Origin: Bizionia sp.
Lineage (GTDB): Bacteria > Bacteroidota > Bacteroidia > Flavobacteriales > Flavobacteriaceae
Length of the DNA stretch: 42,325 nucleotides
NCBI GenBank assembly: GCA_020631395.1
Contig: JAHDHI010000041.1
Location: 1 to 42,325, forward strand
Reading direction: 5' to 3'
Shown here: piece after piece, positions 35,314 to 42,307 of the stretch
Layout: each line of letters begins with the position of its first letter
How positions within the stretch are numbered: position 1 is the first letter of the stretch
Program-made: the position numbers and the translations under genes
Notes under the pieces: model-generated
What the model was told of the DNA's origin: nothing
Database searches by the model: none
What the model saw: the letters and a program-made list of their open reading frames with translations, nothing else

Positions 35314-35432
35314 ACGATTGAAATTTTAGAGTGAGTTGTTAAACCTGCCACATACATCGGAAAACTTATTGCAGCTTCCAATTGCTTCAAAAACCAATGC
35401 TTTGCAGTCTTTTTTAATTTTATCTTGGCCAT
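35310..35432 (-). CDS. Candidate 40-aa ORF coupled to TPR1
   Basis: An ATG ORF of 40 codons ends in TGA overlapping the ATG of the 755-aa gene (ATGA). The protein starts MAKIKLKKTAKHWFLKQLEA and ends TTHSKISIV; it is basic in its first third and has a moderately hydrophobic middle (AAISFPMYVAGL). It is not a double-glycine peptide. The overlap argues for translational coupling, but the AT-rich leader could also give this by chance. No known family. Confidence 0.4.
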   Translation of the reverse strand: MAKIKLKKTAKHWFLKQLEAAISFPMYVAGLTTHSKISIV

Positions 35433-35518
35433 GCTATGCAAAGACTAAGAAAACACAAGCTTTTATTGCACTTGAAACCTTCATAACTAAGTTGTAATGC
35501 AGAAAGTAGGTTAAAAAA

Positions 35519-35547
35519 ATATGGCAAATTTTTTAAATTTGCCATAT
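35519..35547 (-). terminator. Second terminator after the precursor peptide gene
   Basis: A perfect 13-bp stem (ATATGGCAAATTT against its complement) closes a 3-base loop and is followed on the minus strand by a T7 run. It forms a tandem pair with the hairpin at 35553. Confidence 0.75.
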
Positions 35548-35552
35548 AAAAA

Positions 35553-35578
35553 AACAACGAACCGAATGGTTCATTGTT
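35553..35578 (-). terminator. First terminator after the precursor peptide gene
   Basis: An 11-bp stem with one mismatch (AACAA-GAACC) closes a 4-base loop and runs into seven Ts on the minus strand. It begins only 8 bases past the precursor stop codon. Confidence 0.8.
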
Positions 35579-35586
35579 AATGATGC

Positions 35587-35730
35587 TTAGGCAAGTTGAG
35601 CATTGGTGCTACAGTGACAGTAACATCCTCCACCCATAATTTTGTTCATAGTATCCAAAGATACACTTGCTGATTTGTCTAAATTTCCAATAGACTTCAC
35701 TGAATTAGAATTTAATTTTGATAAGTTCAT
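35587..35730 (-). CDS. Double-glycine-leader precursor peptide with Cys-x-Cys-x-Cys core
   Basis: This 47-aa ORF is too short for usual gene calling. The leader (residues 1-34) starts MNLSKLNSNSVKSIGNLDKS, is polar, and ends SLDTMNKIMGG, matching the LS-x-x-x-M-x-x-I-x-GG leader form of Bacteroidota exported peptides. The C39 exporter would cut after Gly34 or Gly35. The core is CYCHCSTNAQLA (36-47): Cys36, Cys38 and Cys40 with His39 between, then Ser41 and Thr42. The gene has a consensus -7 box with a leader of about 65 bases and two terminators behind it, a layout of a strongly expressed small gene. It is upstream of the TPR pair and exporter on the same strand. Whether the Cys are modified, oxidised or bind metal is open. 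Confidence 0.82.
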   Translation of the reverse strand: MNLSKLNSNSVKSIGNLDKSASVSLDTMNKIMGGGCYCHCSTNAQLA

Positions 35731-36017
35731 AATACAAGTTTTTAAAAAATTAAGCCTACTCTAGTTTATAGGTTTTTCGGCTTTCCCCTATGCATGCTTA
35801 ACAAAGCTATAGAGAAAAAGCATATTGATAATGAGCATTTTAAATACAATGAGTAAGGGAAAACCTTACTTTAAGTTGTAAAATTTTCATTATATTAAAC
35901 CCTTAACAAACAGGGTTTTATGTTAAAAAAAACACAAAACTTCTCTTTAACGAATTAACTCCTCCTTTTCAAGAGGTGATATGAAAAGTAGTTTTTGACT
36001 AACCCCCATACAAAAGC
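35731..36017. other. Regulatory spacer upstream of the precursor peptide
   Basis: It holds the precursor promoter box and two hairpins, a perfect 7-bp one at 35852-35870 (AGTAAGG-GAAAA-CCTTACT) and one at 35897-35918 (AAACCCT/AGGGTTT). ORFs here are 20 codons or fewer and have no double-glycine motif, so I see no second precursor. Confidence 0.5.
35802..35809 (-). promoter_or_regulatory. -7 box of the precursor peptide gene
   Basis: The minus strand reads TAGCTTTG, an exact TAnnTTTG match, giving a leader of about 65 bases before the ATG at 35730. No well-spaced -33 TTG; the inverted repeat at 35852-35870 sits where an activator could bind. Confidence 0.5.
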
Positions 36018-36052
36018 AAAAACGCTTCTCAACTAAGTTGAGAAGCGTTTTT
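36018..36052 (-). terminator. Terminator of the TlpA-like gene
   Basis: A perfect 16-bp stem (AAAAACGCTTCTCAAC against its complement) closes a TAA loop with T-runs both ways. It lies 73 bases after the TlpA-like stop codon and insulates the peptide locus. Confidence 0.93.
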
Positions 36053-36125
36053 ATTTATCTCATTTGCACTTTAAATCTATAGGTGAATTCAAAATGAAAA
36101 TGATATTACGATGAAATGATGATTC

Positions 36126-37346
36126 CTATTCTTTCAACAGTTCCTCAACAAAACTTTCAAACTCTGTTTTGAATGCTATGAATTTATTCCCGGTAGCCGG
36201 ACCATTGAATCCTGTATGTATCTTACGTACTTTGCCCGTTTTATCCACAAACACAGTTGTTGGATAGCTCAGTACGTGATTTAGCATAGGTAGTTTCTCT
36301 TGTGCCTTTGCTTTGCTGGTCGTCCCTTTTTGTGCCAACAAGATGGGGTACTCTATTCCCACTCTATCTGCCAACCTCTTGATGCTTGAAAAAGCTTTAT
36401 CTTCCGTCTTTGCGTATTCGAAGGCCAAAGCTACTATTTCCAATCCCTTGTCCTTGTTTGCTTTGTAATATTCTGCATAGTACTTGCTCTCATCCAAACA
36501 GTTCGGACACCAGGTTCCCATTATCTGTACTAGGACAACCTTGTCCTTGAAACGCTCATCTGTCAAAGACACATTTTTTCCGCTGGCATCTGGAAAAGTA
36601 AATGCCAAACCATCATATCCTTCATTCAAATAGGTCAAGTCGTTAGAGTCAGGCAATTCAAAGGTCTCATTGCGCTTTGCCTCAAAAGATTCCTTCCAAT
36701 GACTTCCAGAATAAAAGGTTCCATATAATGTAGAATCGGTTATCGTCGCTGTGAATAGGAAAGCATGTGCTCCATCAAAAGTCGATAATTTCATTTCATT
36801 TCCATCAATGACTCCTTCCAAAAAACGATAGTCCCCTGTTTCTGTTCTAAACGTTCCCGTCACCTTGTTACCACTTTGTTCAAAAATTCCTTTGGCGACA
36901 TATTCGTCTTCGGTATTTGGGCTAAAGACTGTTTCCCATTTTCCAGAAACATCAAACCTTGCTTTTGCCGAGACATCAAAACGTCCGTCCTTTTTTTCTG
37001 CTGAAAAAGGGACTATTCTATTTAACCCGGATTTAACGAAACTTCCCTTAAGTTTCTCATTTTGAATTTTAGCTGCCAAATATCCCTCAAAAACTGGCAT
37101 TTTTATGTAAACGGAATCATTTTCATAGGTTATTTCATCTACTTCTATGATTTCTTCCGCATTGAAGACATCAAGTTTTTTATCGGACTTTACTTCAAAG
37201 ACAAAAGGTAGTGTTACCGTATCGTTTACTTGTAATTCTGCTCTATAGATCCCGTTAGTCAATTTTTCAGTCTTGACTTCTACTTTCTTTTCTGTTTTAC
37301 AAGAAAACATTAAAACGGTAACCATAAGTAAAAAAAAATGTCGCAT
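36126..37346 (-). CDS. TlpA-like thioredoxin-domain lipoprotein
   Basis: This is 406 aa from the start chosen here. A lipoprotein signal MRHFFLLMVTVLMFSC puts the lipid Cys at 16. The region 20-245 is a beta-rich N-terminal domain, and a thioredoxin/AhpC-TSA domain (about 246-406) carries the CxxC active site in MGTWCPNCLDES (Cys280, Cys283) and the cis-Pro in LSYPTTVFVD. Such proteins reduce periplasmic disulfides, for example in cytochrome maturation. The frame is open for 64 codons further upstream, but those codons run through a strong terminator (37399-37430) and lack a signal peptide, so the later ATG is preferred. Confidence 0.92.
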   Translation of the reverse strand: MRHFFLLMVTVLMFSCKTEKKVEVKTEKLTNGIYRAELQVNDTVTLPFVFEVKSDKKLDVFNAEEIIEVDEITYENDSVYIKMPVFEGYLAAKIQNEKLKGSFVKSGLNRIVPFSAEKKDGRFDVSAKARFDVSGKWETVFSPNTEDEYVAKGIFEQSGNKVTGTFRTETGDYRFLEGVIDGNEMKLSTFDGAHAFLFTATITDSTLYGTFYSGSHWKESFEAKRNETFELPDSNDLTYLNEGYDGLAFTFPDASGKNVSLTDERFKDKVVLVQIMGTWCPNCLDESKYYAEYYKANKDKGLEIVALAFEYAKTEDKAFSSIKRLADRVGIEYPILLAQKGTTSKAKAQEKLPMLNHVLSYPTTVFVDKTGKVRKIHTGFNGPATGNKFIAFKTEFESFVEELLKE

Positions 37347-37398
37347 CTTCAATTTGTTTGTTATTATGTTTCGAAGAAACAACAAATTACTTACAAAT

Positions 37399-37430
37399 AA
37401 AAAAGGCATTGTAAAAACAATGCCTTTTTT
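37399..37430 (-). terminator. Terminator of the coiled-coil/lipoprotein pair
   Basis: A perfect 14-bp stem (AAAAAAGGCATTGT against its complement) closes an AAAA loop, 7 bases past the stop at 37438. Confidence 0.93.
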
Positions 37431-37437
37431 ATTGACG

Positions 37438-38109
37438 TTACTCTTCTTTATAGACTTCTGACAACTTTTTTTGTTGTTTCTCCAGTCCTTCTTTACCTTT
37501 TTTAAAATCAACTTTGTGTTTTTCCAACATGGCTTCAACTTTGGCTATTTTCTCTTCCTTTTTCTCAATTTGTTCAGGTGATAGCTTTCCTGATTCCTTA
37601 GCTTCGACCAAACGCGCTCTCGCTGCTTTTATTCGCTCTTCACTCTTAACCAAAAACGTATTGTTTTTCTCCAATCTCTTTTTTTGTTCAGTCAATTTCT
37701 TTTTGGCTTCCAAGGCTCTCGCTTGTCCGAATGCTTTTCCTTTTAAGTCTCCTTTGTTCTTACCATATGCATGTCCTTCCTCATCATCATTTTCATCTTT
37801 ATATTTTTTCTCTTTCTTTTTCTCTTTCTTTTTCTCTTCTTTCAACTTCTGCTTGTGTTCCTTTGCCTTCTCTTTTAACTCTTCCTTGTGTTCTTTTATT
37901 TCTTCCTTGTGTTCTTTTATTTTCTCTTTCACTTCTTGTTTATGTTCCTTCTCCTCTTCTTTGTGTTTTTTTCTTTTTTCTTTAAGTTCTTGTTTTTTCA
38001 GTTCAATTTTCTCATTGCTCTTTCCAGGTTTTCCTTGAGCGTAAAGACTAAAGTTCCCTCCAAATAAAAGGCAAACACTTAATAACGTAATATATTTTAT
38101 AGTTTTCAT
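37438..38109 (-). CDS. Secreted Lys/Glu-rich coiled-coil repeat protein
   Basis: This 223-aa protein has a signal peptide (about 1-25, ending SLYAQ) and then an extraordinarily charged body: 7-residue units of the type KEHKEE(I/L) (about 45-90), a KKEKKKEKK stretch, a GHAYGKNKGDLKGKAFGQARA linker (about 112-131) and a second helical half. At the DNA level two 21-bp units (37881-37922) are exact tandem copies and 12-bp units follow, so length may vary between strains. The role is unknown; perhaps a periplasmic structural or nucleic-acid/polyanion-binding protein. It starts 4 bases after the small lipoprotein gene. Confidence 0.85.
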   Translation of the reverse strand: MKTIKYITLLSVCLLFGGNFSLYAQGKPGKSNEKIELKKQELKEKRKKHKEEEKEHKQEVKEKIKEHKEEIKEHKEELKEKAKEHKQKLKEEKKKEKKKEKKYKDENDDEEGHAYGKNKGDLKGKAFGQARALEAKKKLTEQKKRLEKNNTFLVKSEERIKAARARLVEAKESGKLSPEQIEKKEEKIAKVEAMLEKHKVDFKKGKEGLEKQQKKLSEVYKEE

Positions 38110-38113
38110 AATT

Positions 38114-38329
38114 TTAAAAATTGTTTAATTCTTTTTCCAGTTCCTCTATTTCTTTCTTCAATTCCTCTGCACTTTTTTCAATGTCTATTACAATTTGTTC
38201 GGTTTGCTCCTCAACAATCTTAATTTGTTCTAGAGCTACCTTTGTTTCTTCTGCTTCTCTCTCATCGTCTCGACAAGAAATAAATCCTAAAATCAACACT
38301 ACGAGGAGTGTTCCCATTATTTTTCTCAT
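38114..38329 (-). CDS. Small lipoprotein with coiled coil
   Basis: This 71-aa lipoprotein has a signal ending LGFISC (Cys19). The mature 53 residues are one predicted acidic coiled coil (EETKVALEQIKIVEEQTEQI, then EELKKEIEELEKELNNF). The size and layout resemble Lpp/small envelope lipoproteins in form only; no homology is claimed. It is 4 bases upstream of the Lys/Glu-rich coiled-coil gene. An acidic lipoprotein paired with a basic coiled-coil protein suggests that the two might bind each other. This is inference. Confidence 0.8.
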   Translation of the reverse strand: MRKIMGTLLVVLILGFISCRDDEREAEETKVALEQIKIVEEQTEQIVIDIEKSAEELKKEIEELEKELNNF

Positions 38330-38786
38330 AAATTATAGTTTTGAATCTTATTTCCTACAATTTACAAAAAAAATCAATGTCAATTAAACAAAATAGCTCA
38401 TCCAACCAACTCTCTTACAGTTCGTCTGCCAATAATCATTGAAACCATTACAATCGCGAAGCACACTTAAACCATTGTTATATCCATACTAGCCTCAATA
38501 AAGTCATACCTTTCTTTGACGTTTAAACACCTTTGAAATAGATTAATATGATTTTTTATAACTTGAGATTTATATTCAAAAGGAGAAAGAATAGCTATTT
38601 CATGTTAGAATATTTATGTTTTTTGTTTAATTGAAAATTATCTTCAATTTAAAAGTGCCTTTTTGAAACAAAACACTTTTTTCAATTTCCAAAACTCTCA
38701 ACTATTGTTATATTTGCTGACTTGAAATTGCCACATACAAGTTATGAAAATGCATTTCTAAATAAAAAACAACTAAACATCTATCG
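38330..38786. other. Intergenic region upstream of pheT
   Basis: 457 bases without a convincing gene. It holds the pheT -7 box and a weak stem AAAAGTG/CACTTTT (38651-38680). A short minus-strand frame around 38384-38455 encodes a hydrophobic stretch then GRRTVRELVG before a stop; it may be a gene remnant or chance. Confidence 0.4.
38709..38716 (+). promoter_or_regulatory. -7 box for pheT
   Basis: TATATTTG matches TAnnTTTG exactly, giving a leader of about 65 bases before the ATG at 38787. Confidence 0.55.
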
Positions 38787-41213
38787 ATGAAGATTTCATA
38801 CAATTGGTTAAAACAATTTATCAAAACAGATTGGTCACCAGAACAAACAAGTGAGTTACTTACGGATTTAGGTTTGGAAGTAGAGGGATTGGAAGCTTAC
38901 CAAAGCATCAAAGGTGGCTTGGAAGGCGTTGTCGTTGGTGAAGTATTAACCTGCGTACAACATCCCAATGCAGATCGCTTGCGAGTAACCACGGTAAACA
39001 TTGGAACCGATTCACCAATACAAATCGTATGTGGTGCTCCAAACGTGGCAACTGGACAAAAAGTACCAGTTGCAACCATTGGCACGACGTTGTATACGGA
39101 GGAAGGCGAGGCTTGGACCATAAAAAAAGGAAAGATTCGAGGAGAGGAAAGCTATGGAATGATATGTGCCGAAGATGAACTGGGTTTGGGAAAATCCCAT
39201 GACGGGATCATGGTATTGGATCATAGTACAGTCGTTGGAACTGCTGCTTCCGATTTGTTCGACATTGAAAATGATCAAGTTTTCGAAATTGGATTAACTC
39301 CAAATCGATCAGATGCAATGAGTCATTTTGGCACTGCTCGTGATTTAAAGGCAGGGCTTCAGCACAAGGACATTACCTTGGAGTTGATTACTCCTTCTGT
39401 AAGTGCTTTCCACGTTGACAATAGAACGTTTAAAATAGATGTTGAGGTATTAAACAAAGAATTGGCTCCTCGTTATTGCGGGGTCACGATTTCTGGTGTA
39501 AAAGTAGGAGAATCCCCAGAATGGATAAAACACCGTCTAAAAGCCATAGGCTTGTCTCCCATAAACAACATCGTAGATAGTACAAACTATGTACTACATG
39601 AGTTGGGTCAGCCATTGCATGCCTTCGATGCCAGCAAAGTTGCTGGAAACAAAATTGAAGTAAAGACAGTGAAAGCTGGTACAAAATTCACGACTTTAGA
39701 TGGCATTGAACGAGAATTGCACGAAGATGACCTAATGATTTGCGACATCGAAAAACCATTGTGCATTGCTGGTGTCTTTGGAGGACTGGATTCTGGTGTT
39801 TCCGAACAAACCACGAACATATTCTTAGAAAGTGCATACTTCAATCCCATAAGCGTACGTAAAACAGCCAAACGTCACGCATTGAATACAGATGCGTCCT
39901 TTAGGTTCGAAAGAGGAATAGACCCAAACATTACACAGTATGCTTTAAAAAGAGCAGCTCTATTGATACAGGAACTTGCTGGAGGTGAAATTACAAGTGA
40001 TATTTCTGACGACTATTCCAACAAGATAGAAGATTTTCAAGTTCACATAACCTTCGAAAAGGTAAATAAACTGATAGGACAAGAAATTCCAAGAGAGACC
40101 ATCAAAAGCATTTTGTCTTCTTTGGAAATAAAGGTAAACAATGTTACCGAAACTGGTTTAGGTTTAACTGTTCCTTCTTATAGAAACGATGTACAACGTG
40201 AGGCCGATGTCATTGAAGAAATTCTTCGTGTATATGGTTACAACAACATTGAAACGACGACGAAGTTAAATGCCTCAATTTCAAATTCGTCGAAATTTGA
40301 AGATCATAAACTACAAAATGTAGTTGGAAATCAATTGGCATCCCAAGGGTTCTTCGAAATTCTATCCAATTCATTGACTACGCCTAGTTACATAACACTA
40401 AGCGAGCAATTGAAGGAAGAACACAACATCTTGATGTTAAATCCTTTGAGCAACGATTTGTCCGTTATGAGGCAATCTCTATTGTTTTCTGGTTTAGAAA
40501 CCGTAATCCACAACATAAACAGGAGAAAAAGCGATTTAAAATTATTTGAATTTGGCAAAACCTATCACAATTACAATAAAATTAGAGAGGAATACAAGCA
40601 TCTAACGCTTTTTACCACTGGAAACAAAAGTGCAGAAAGCTGGAGTGTTACACCATCCAAAAGCGATTTTTTCCATATGAAAGGTACCGTCATTGCCATA
40701 TTGGAGCGTTTAGGCATCAACAACTATAGAACGGTTCCTACCAAAAATGATGTTTTTTCCGAAGGATTGCAATTGGAGCAAGGAAAGATGCCTTTGGTAT
40801 CATTCGGAATCGTCAAGAATTCCATACTAAAACATTTTGGAATTGCCCAAGAAGTGTTGTTTGCCGATTTCAATTGGGACAATATCATTGAAGTTTCAAA
40901 ACGCAATAGCATCAAATTCAATGCAATACCGAAATACCCAGAAGTTCGTCGAGACTTTGCATTGTTGTTGGATGACAACGTAACATTTGAACAAATACAT
41001 ACCATTGCAAAGCAAACTGAAAAAAAATTGCTTAAAAACGTGAGTTTGTTCGACGTATACCAAGGAAAGAATCTTCCAAATGGCAAAAAAAGCTATGCGG
41101 TAAGCTTCTTGTTTCTGGATGAAAAGAAAACACTTACGGATAAAGTCGTAGATAAAATAATGAACAAGCTACAAGACAATTTCAAAAACAAGTTAGGAGC
41201 AGAATTAAGATAG
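38787..41213 (+). CDS. pheT: Phenylalanyl-tRNA synthetase beta subunit
   Basis: The beta chain of the alpha2-beta2 synthetase, 808 aa, full length. Domains in order: start MKISYNWLKQFI, EMAP/tRNA-binding fold (about 40-150; VVVGEVLTCVQHPNADRLRV), B3/B4 editing domain (about 210-390; GQPLHAFDASKV), B5 (about 405-475), the catalytic-like core, and the C-terminal FDX-ACB anticodon-binding domain (PKYPEVRRDFALLLD, ending KNKLGAELR). It is unlinked from pheS, as in many Bacteroidota. A small membrane gene follows after 7 bases. Confidence 0.98.
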   Translation: MKISYNWLKQFIKTDWSPEQTSELLTDLGLEVEGLEAYQSIKGGLEGVVVGEVLTCVQHPNADRLRVTTVNIGTDSPIQIVCGAPNVATGQKVPVATIGTTLYTEEGEAWTIKKGKIRGEESYGMICAEDELGLGKSHDGIMVLDHSTVVGTAASDLFDIENDQVFEIGLTPNRSDAMSHFGTARDLKAGLQHKDITLELITPSVSAFHVDNRTFKIDVEVLNKELAPRYCGVTISGVKVGESPEWIKHRLKAIGLSPINNIVDSTNYVLHELGQPLHAFDASKVAGNKIEVKTVKAGTKFTTLDGIERELHEDDLMICDIEKPLCIAGVFGGLDSGVSEQTTNIFLESAYFNPISVRKTAKRHALNTDASFRFERGIDPNITQYALKRAALLIQELAGGEITSDISDDYSNKIEDFQVHITFEKVNKLIGQEIPRETIKSILSSLEIKVNNVTETGLGLTVPSYRNDVQREADVIEEILRVYGYNNIETTTKLNASISNSSKFEDHKLQNVVGNQLASQGFFEILSNSLTTPSYITLSEQLKEEHNILMLNPLSNDLSVMRQSLLFSGLETVIHNINRRKSDLKLFEFGKTYHNYNKIREEYKHLTLFTTGNKSAESWSVTPSKSDFFHMKGTVIAILERLGINNYRTVPTKNDVFSEGLQLEQGKMPLVSFGIVKNSILKHFGIAQEVLFADFNWDNIIEVSKRNSIKFNAIPKYPEVRRDFALLLDDNVTFEQIHTIAKQTEKKLLKNVSLFDVYQGKNLPNGKKSYAVSFLFLDEKKTLTDKVVDKIMNKLQDNFKNKLGAELR

Positions 41214-41220
41214 TCCACTT

Positions 41221-41463
41221 ATGGAGAAGCAAGACACACAACGGCAAAAGAACAACAAGAAGAAGAAAATTTACAATTTACTTTTAGGTTTCGTATTCAT
41301 TGCTGTAGGTTGCTTTAGACTTTATGGCCATTATTTTAAAGAGGCCAACTACGACAATCTAAGACTTGTTGTCTCTGCAATTCTCGTTTGCTTTGGAGTC
41401 GTAACAGTTCTCATAAATGTGTTGAGCAGAGTTTATCCAAAATTTTGTGTTTTTGAAAACTAA
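41221..41463 (+). CDS. Small two-helix membrane protein
   Basis: This 80-aa protein has a basic, Gln/Lys-rich N-terminus (1-22) and two membrane helices (about 24-42, LLLGFVFIAVGCFRLYGHY; and about 49-68, VVSAILVCFGVVTVLINVL). Short membrane proteins of this form are often found after pheT in flavobacteria. It lies 7 bases downstream and is surely cotranscribed. The C-terminus (VYPKFCVFEN) ends about 30 bases before the IS256 remnant, so it may be slightly altered by that insertion. Function unknown. Confidence 0.75.
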   Translation: MEKQDTQRQKNNKKKKIYNLLLGFVFIAVGCFRLYGHYFKEANYDNLRLVVSAILVCFGVVTVLINVLSRVYPKFCVFEN

Positions 41464-41495
41464 TTTCAAAATACCTAGGTTTAAATTATTGATTA

Positions 41496-42280
41496 TTACA
41501 ACCTGTTGGGAAAACAAATATACAATTGATTGTAGATCTGTCCCCATTTAAAGCTTGTTTTCCTCCATTTTTGCTGATGCTTTGAGCAGCCAAGTATATG
41601 GATTTCAAAGCGGCATCGTCATGAGGAAAGACCTTTTTGTTACGTGTGTATTTTCTCAAACTGGCATTGAAGCTTTCAATGATGTTTGTTGTATAGATGA
41701 GTGTTCTTATTTCTTTGGGATAGTTTAAAAAAGTAGTTAGGTTATTCCAATTTTTTTCCCAGGATTGTACTGCTGACAAATATTTGCCTTCCCAATTTTA
41801 TTTGAATGTTTCAAGGGCTTCCAATGCCAAGGTCTCATTGTCTGCTTGATAAATGCCTTTAATGTCCACCATTAAGGCTTTTCGGTCTTTATAGCTCACG
41901 TACTTCAAGGAGTTTCTGATTTGATGTACAATGCAGATTTGACGTATGCTATCTGGAAAAATAGCCTCTACGGCTTTGTCCAGACCCGATAGCTTGTCGG
42001 AACAAAGGAAGAAGATGTCTTTTACGCCGCGGATGCGTAAATCGTCTAGAATGGACATCCAAGCGGATGCTTTTTCGGTCTCGACAATGCTCATACTAAG
42101 AATATCCTGTTGTCCTTCGACATTGACACCTAAAACAATCATGCAGGCTTTGGAGATTACTTTGCCCTCGTGGCGTATTTTATAATGGATGGCATCTATC
42201 CAGATTATTGGATAGACGTCTTCCAAAGGCCTGTTTTGCCAAAGCTTGATGTCTTCCAACAATTGATTGATTAGGCTAAG
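41496..42280 (-). pseudogene. IS256-family transposase remnant
   Basis: The frame shows the IS256 transposase core: WQNRPLEDVYPIIWIDAIHYK, VLGVNVEGQQDILSM with the DDE region, QICIVHQIRNSLKYVSYKDR, YPKEIRTLIYTTNIIESFNA. It has three defects. A stop codon (TAA, 41798-41800) interrupts FK-x-NWEGKY in frame. A one-base deletion in an A5 tract (T5 at 41568-41572) shifts the end; in the other frame the expected tail W-G-Q-I-Y-N-Q-L reappears and stops at 41496. The N-terminal third is missing: homology fades near 42280 and an in-frame stop lies at 42299-42301. The element is dead and old. The exact IS ends were not located. Confidence 0.88.
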
Positions 42281-42299
42281 TTCTAAGTTAGATATGTAT

Positions 42300-42307
42300 T
42301 ATCTTTG
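42300..42307 (+). promoter_or_regulatory. Possible -7 box at the right edge
   Basis: TATCTTTG on the plus strand matches TAnnTTTG. It may belong to a gene starting beyond 42325, and it marks non-IS sequence right of the truncated transposase. Confidence 0.35.

Noticed and set aside
35941-36009. 20-codon minus-strand ORF upstream of the precursor
   Set aside because: No leader motif, no Cys, and it lies between the TlpA-like terminator and the precursor promoter; likely chance.
37347-37538. N-terminal extension of the TlpA-like ORF
   Set aside because: It reads through a perfect 14-bp terminator and into the previous gene's 3' end, and hides a good lipoprotein signal that starts at 37346.
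37795-37960. CRISPR-like short tandem repeats
   Set aside because: They are in-frame heptad codons without spacers; no CRISPR array or cas gene is in the window.
37514-38038. 174-aa Ser/Phe-rich ORF on the plus strand
   Set aside because: Antisense shadow of the Lys/Glu-rich repeat gene; AAA/GAA codons read backwards give Phe/Ser runs.
41486-41779. Separate 97-aa protein
   Set aside because: It is the C-terminal part of the IS256 transposase after an internal stop, and its last third is out of frame.
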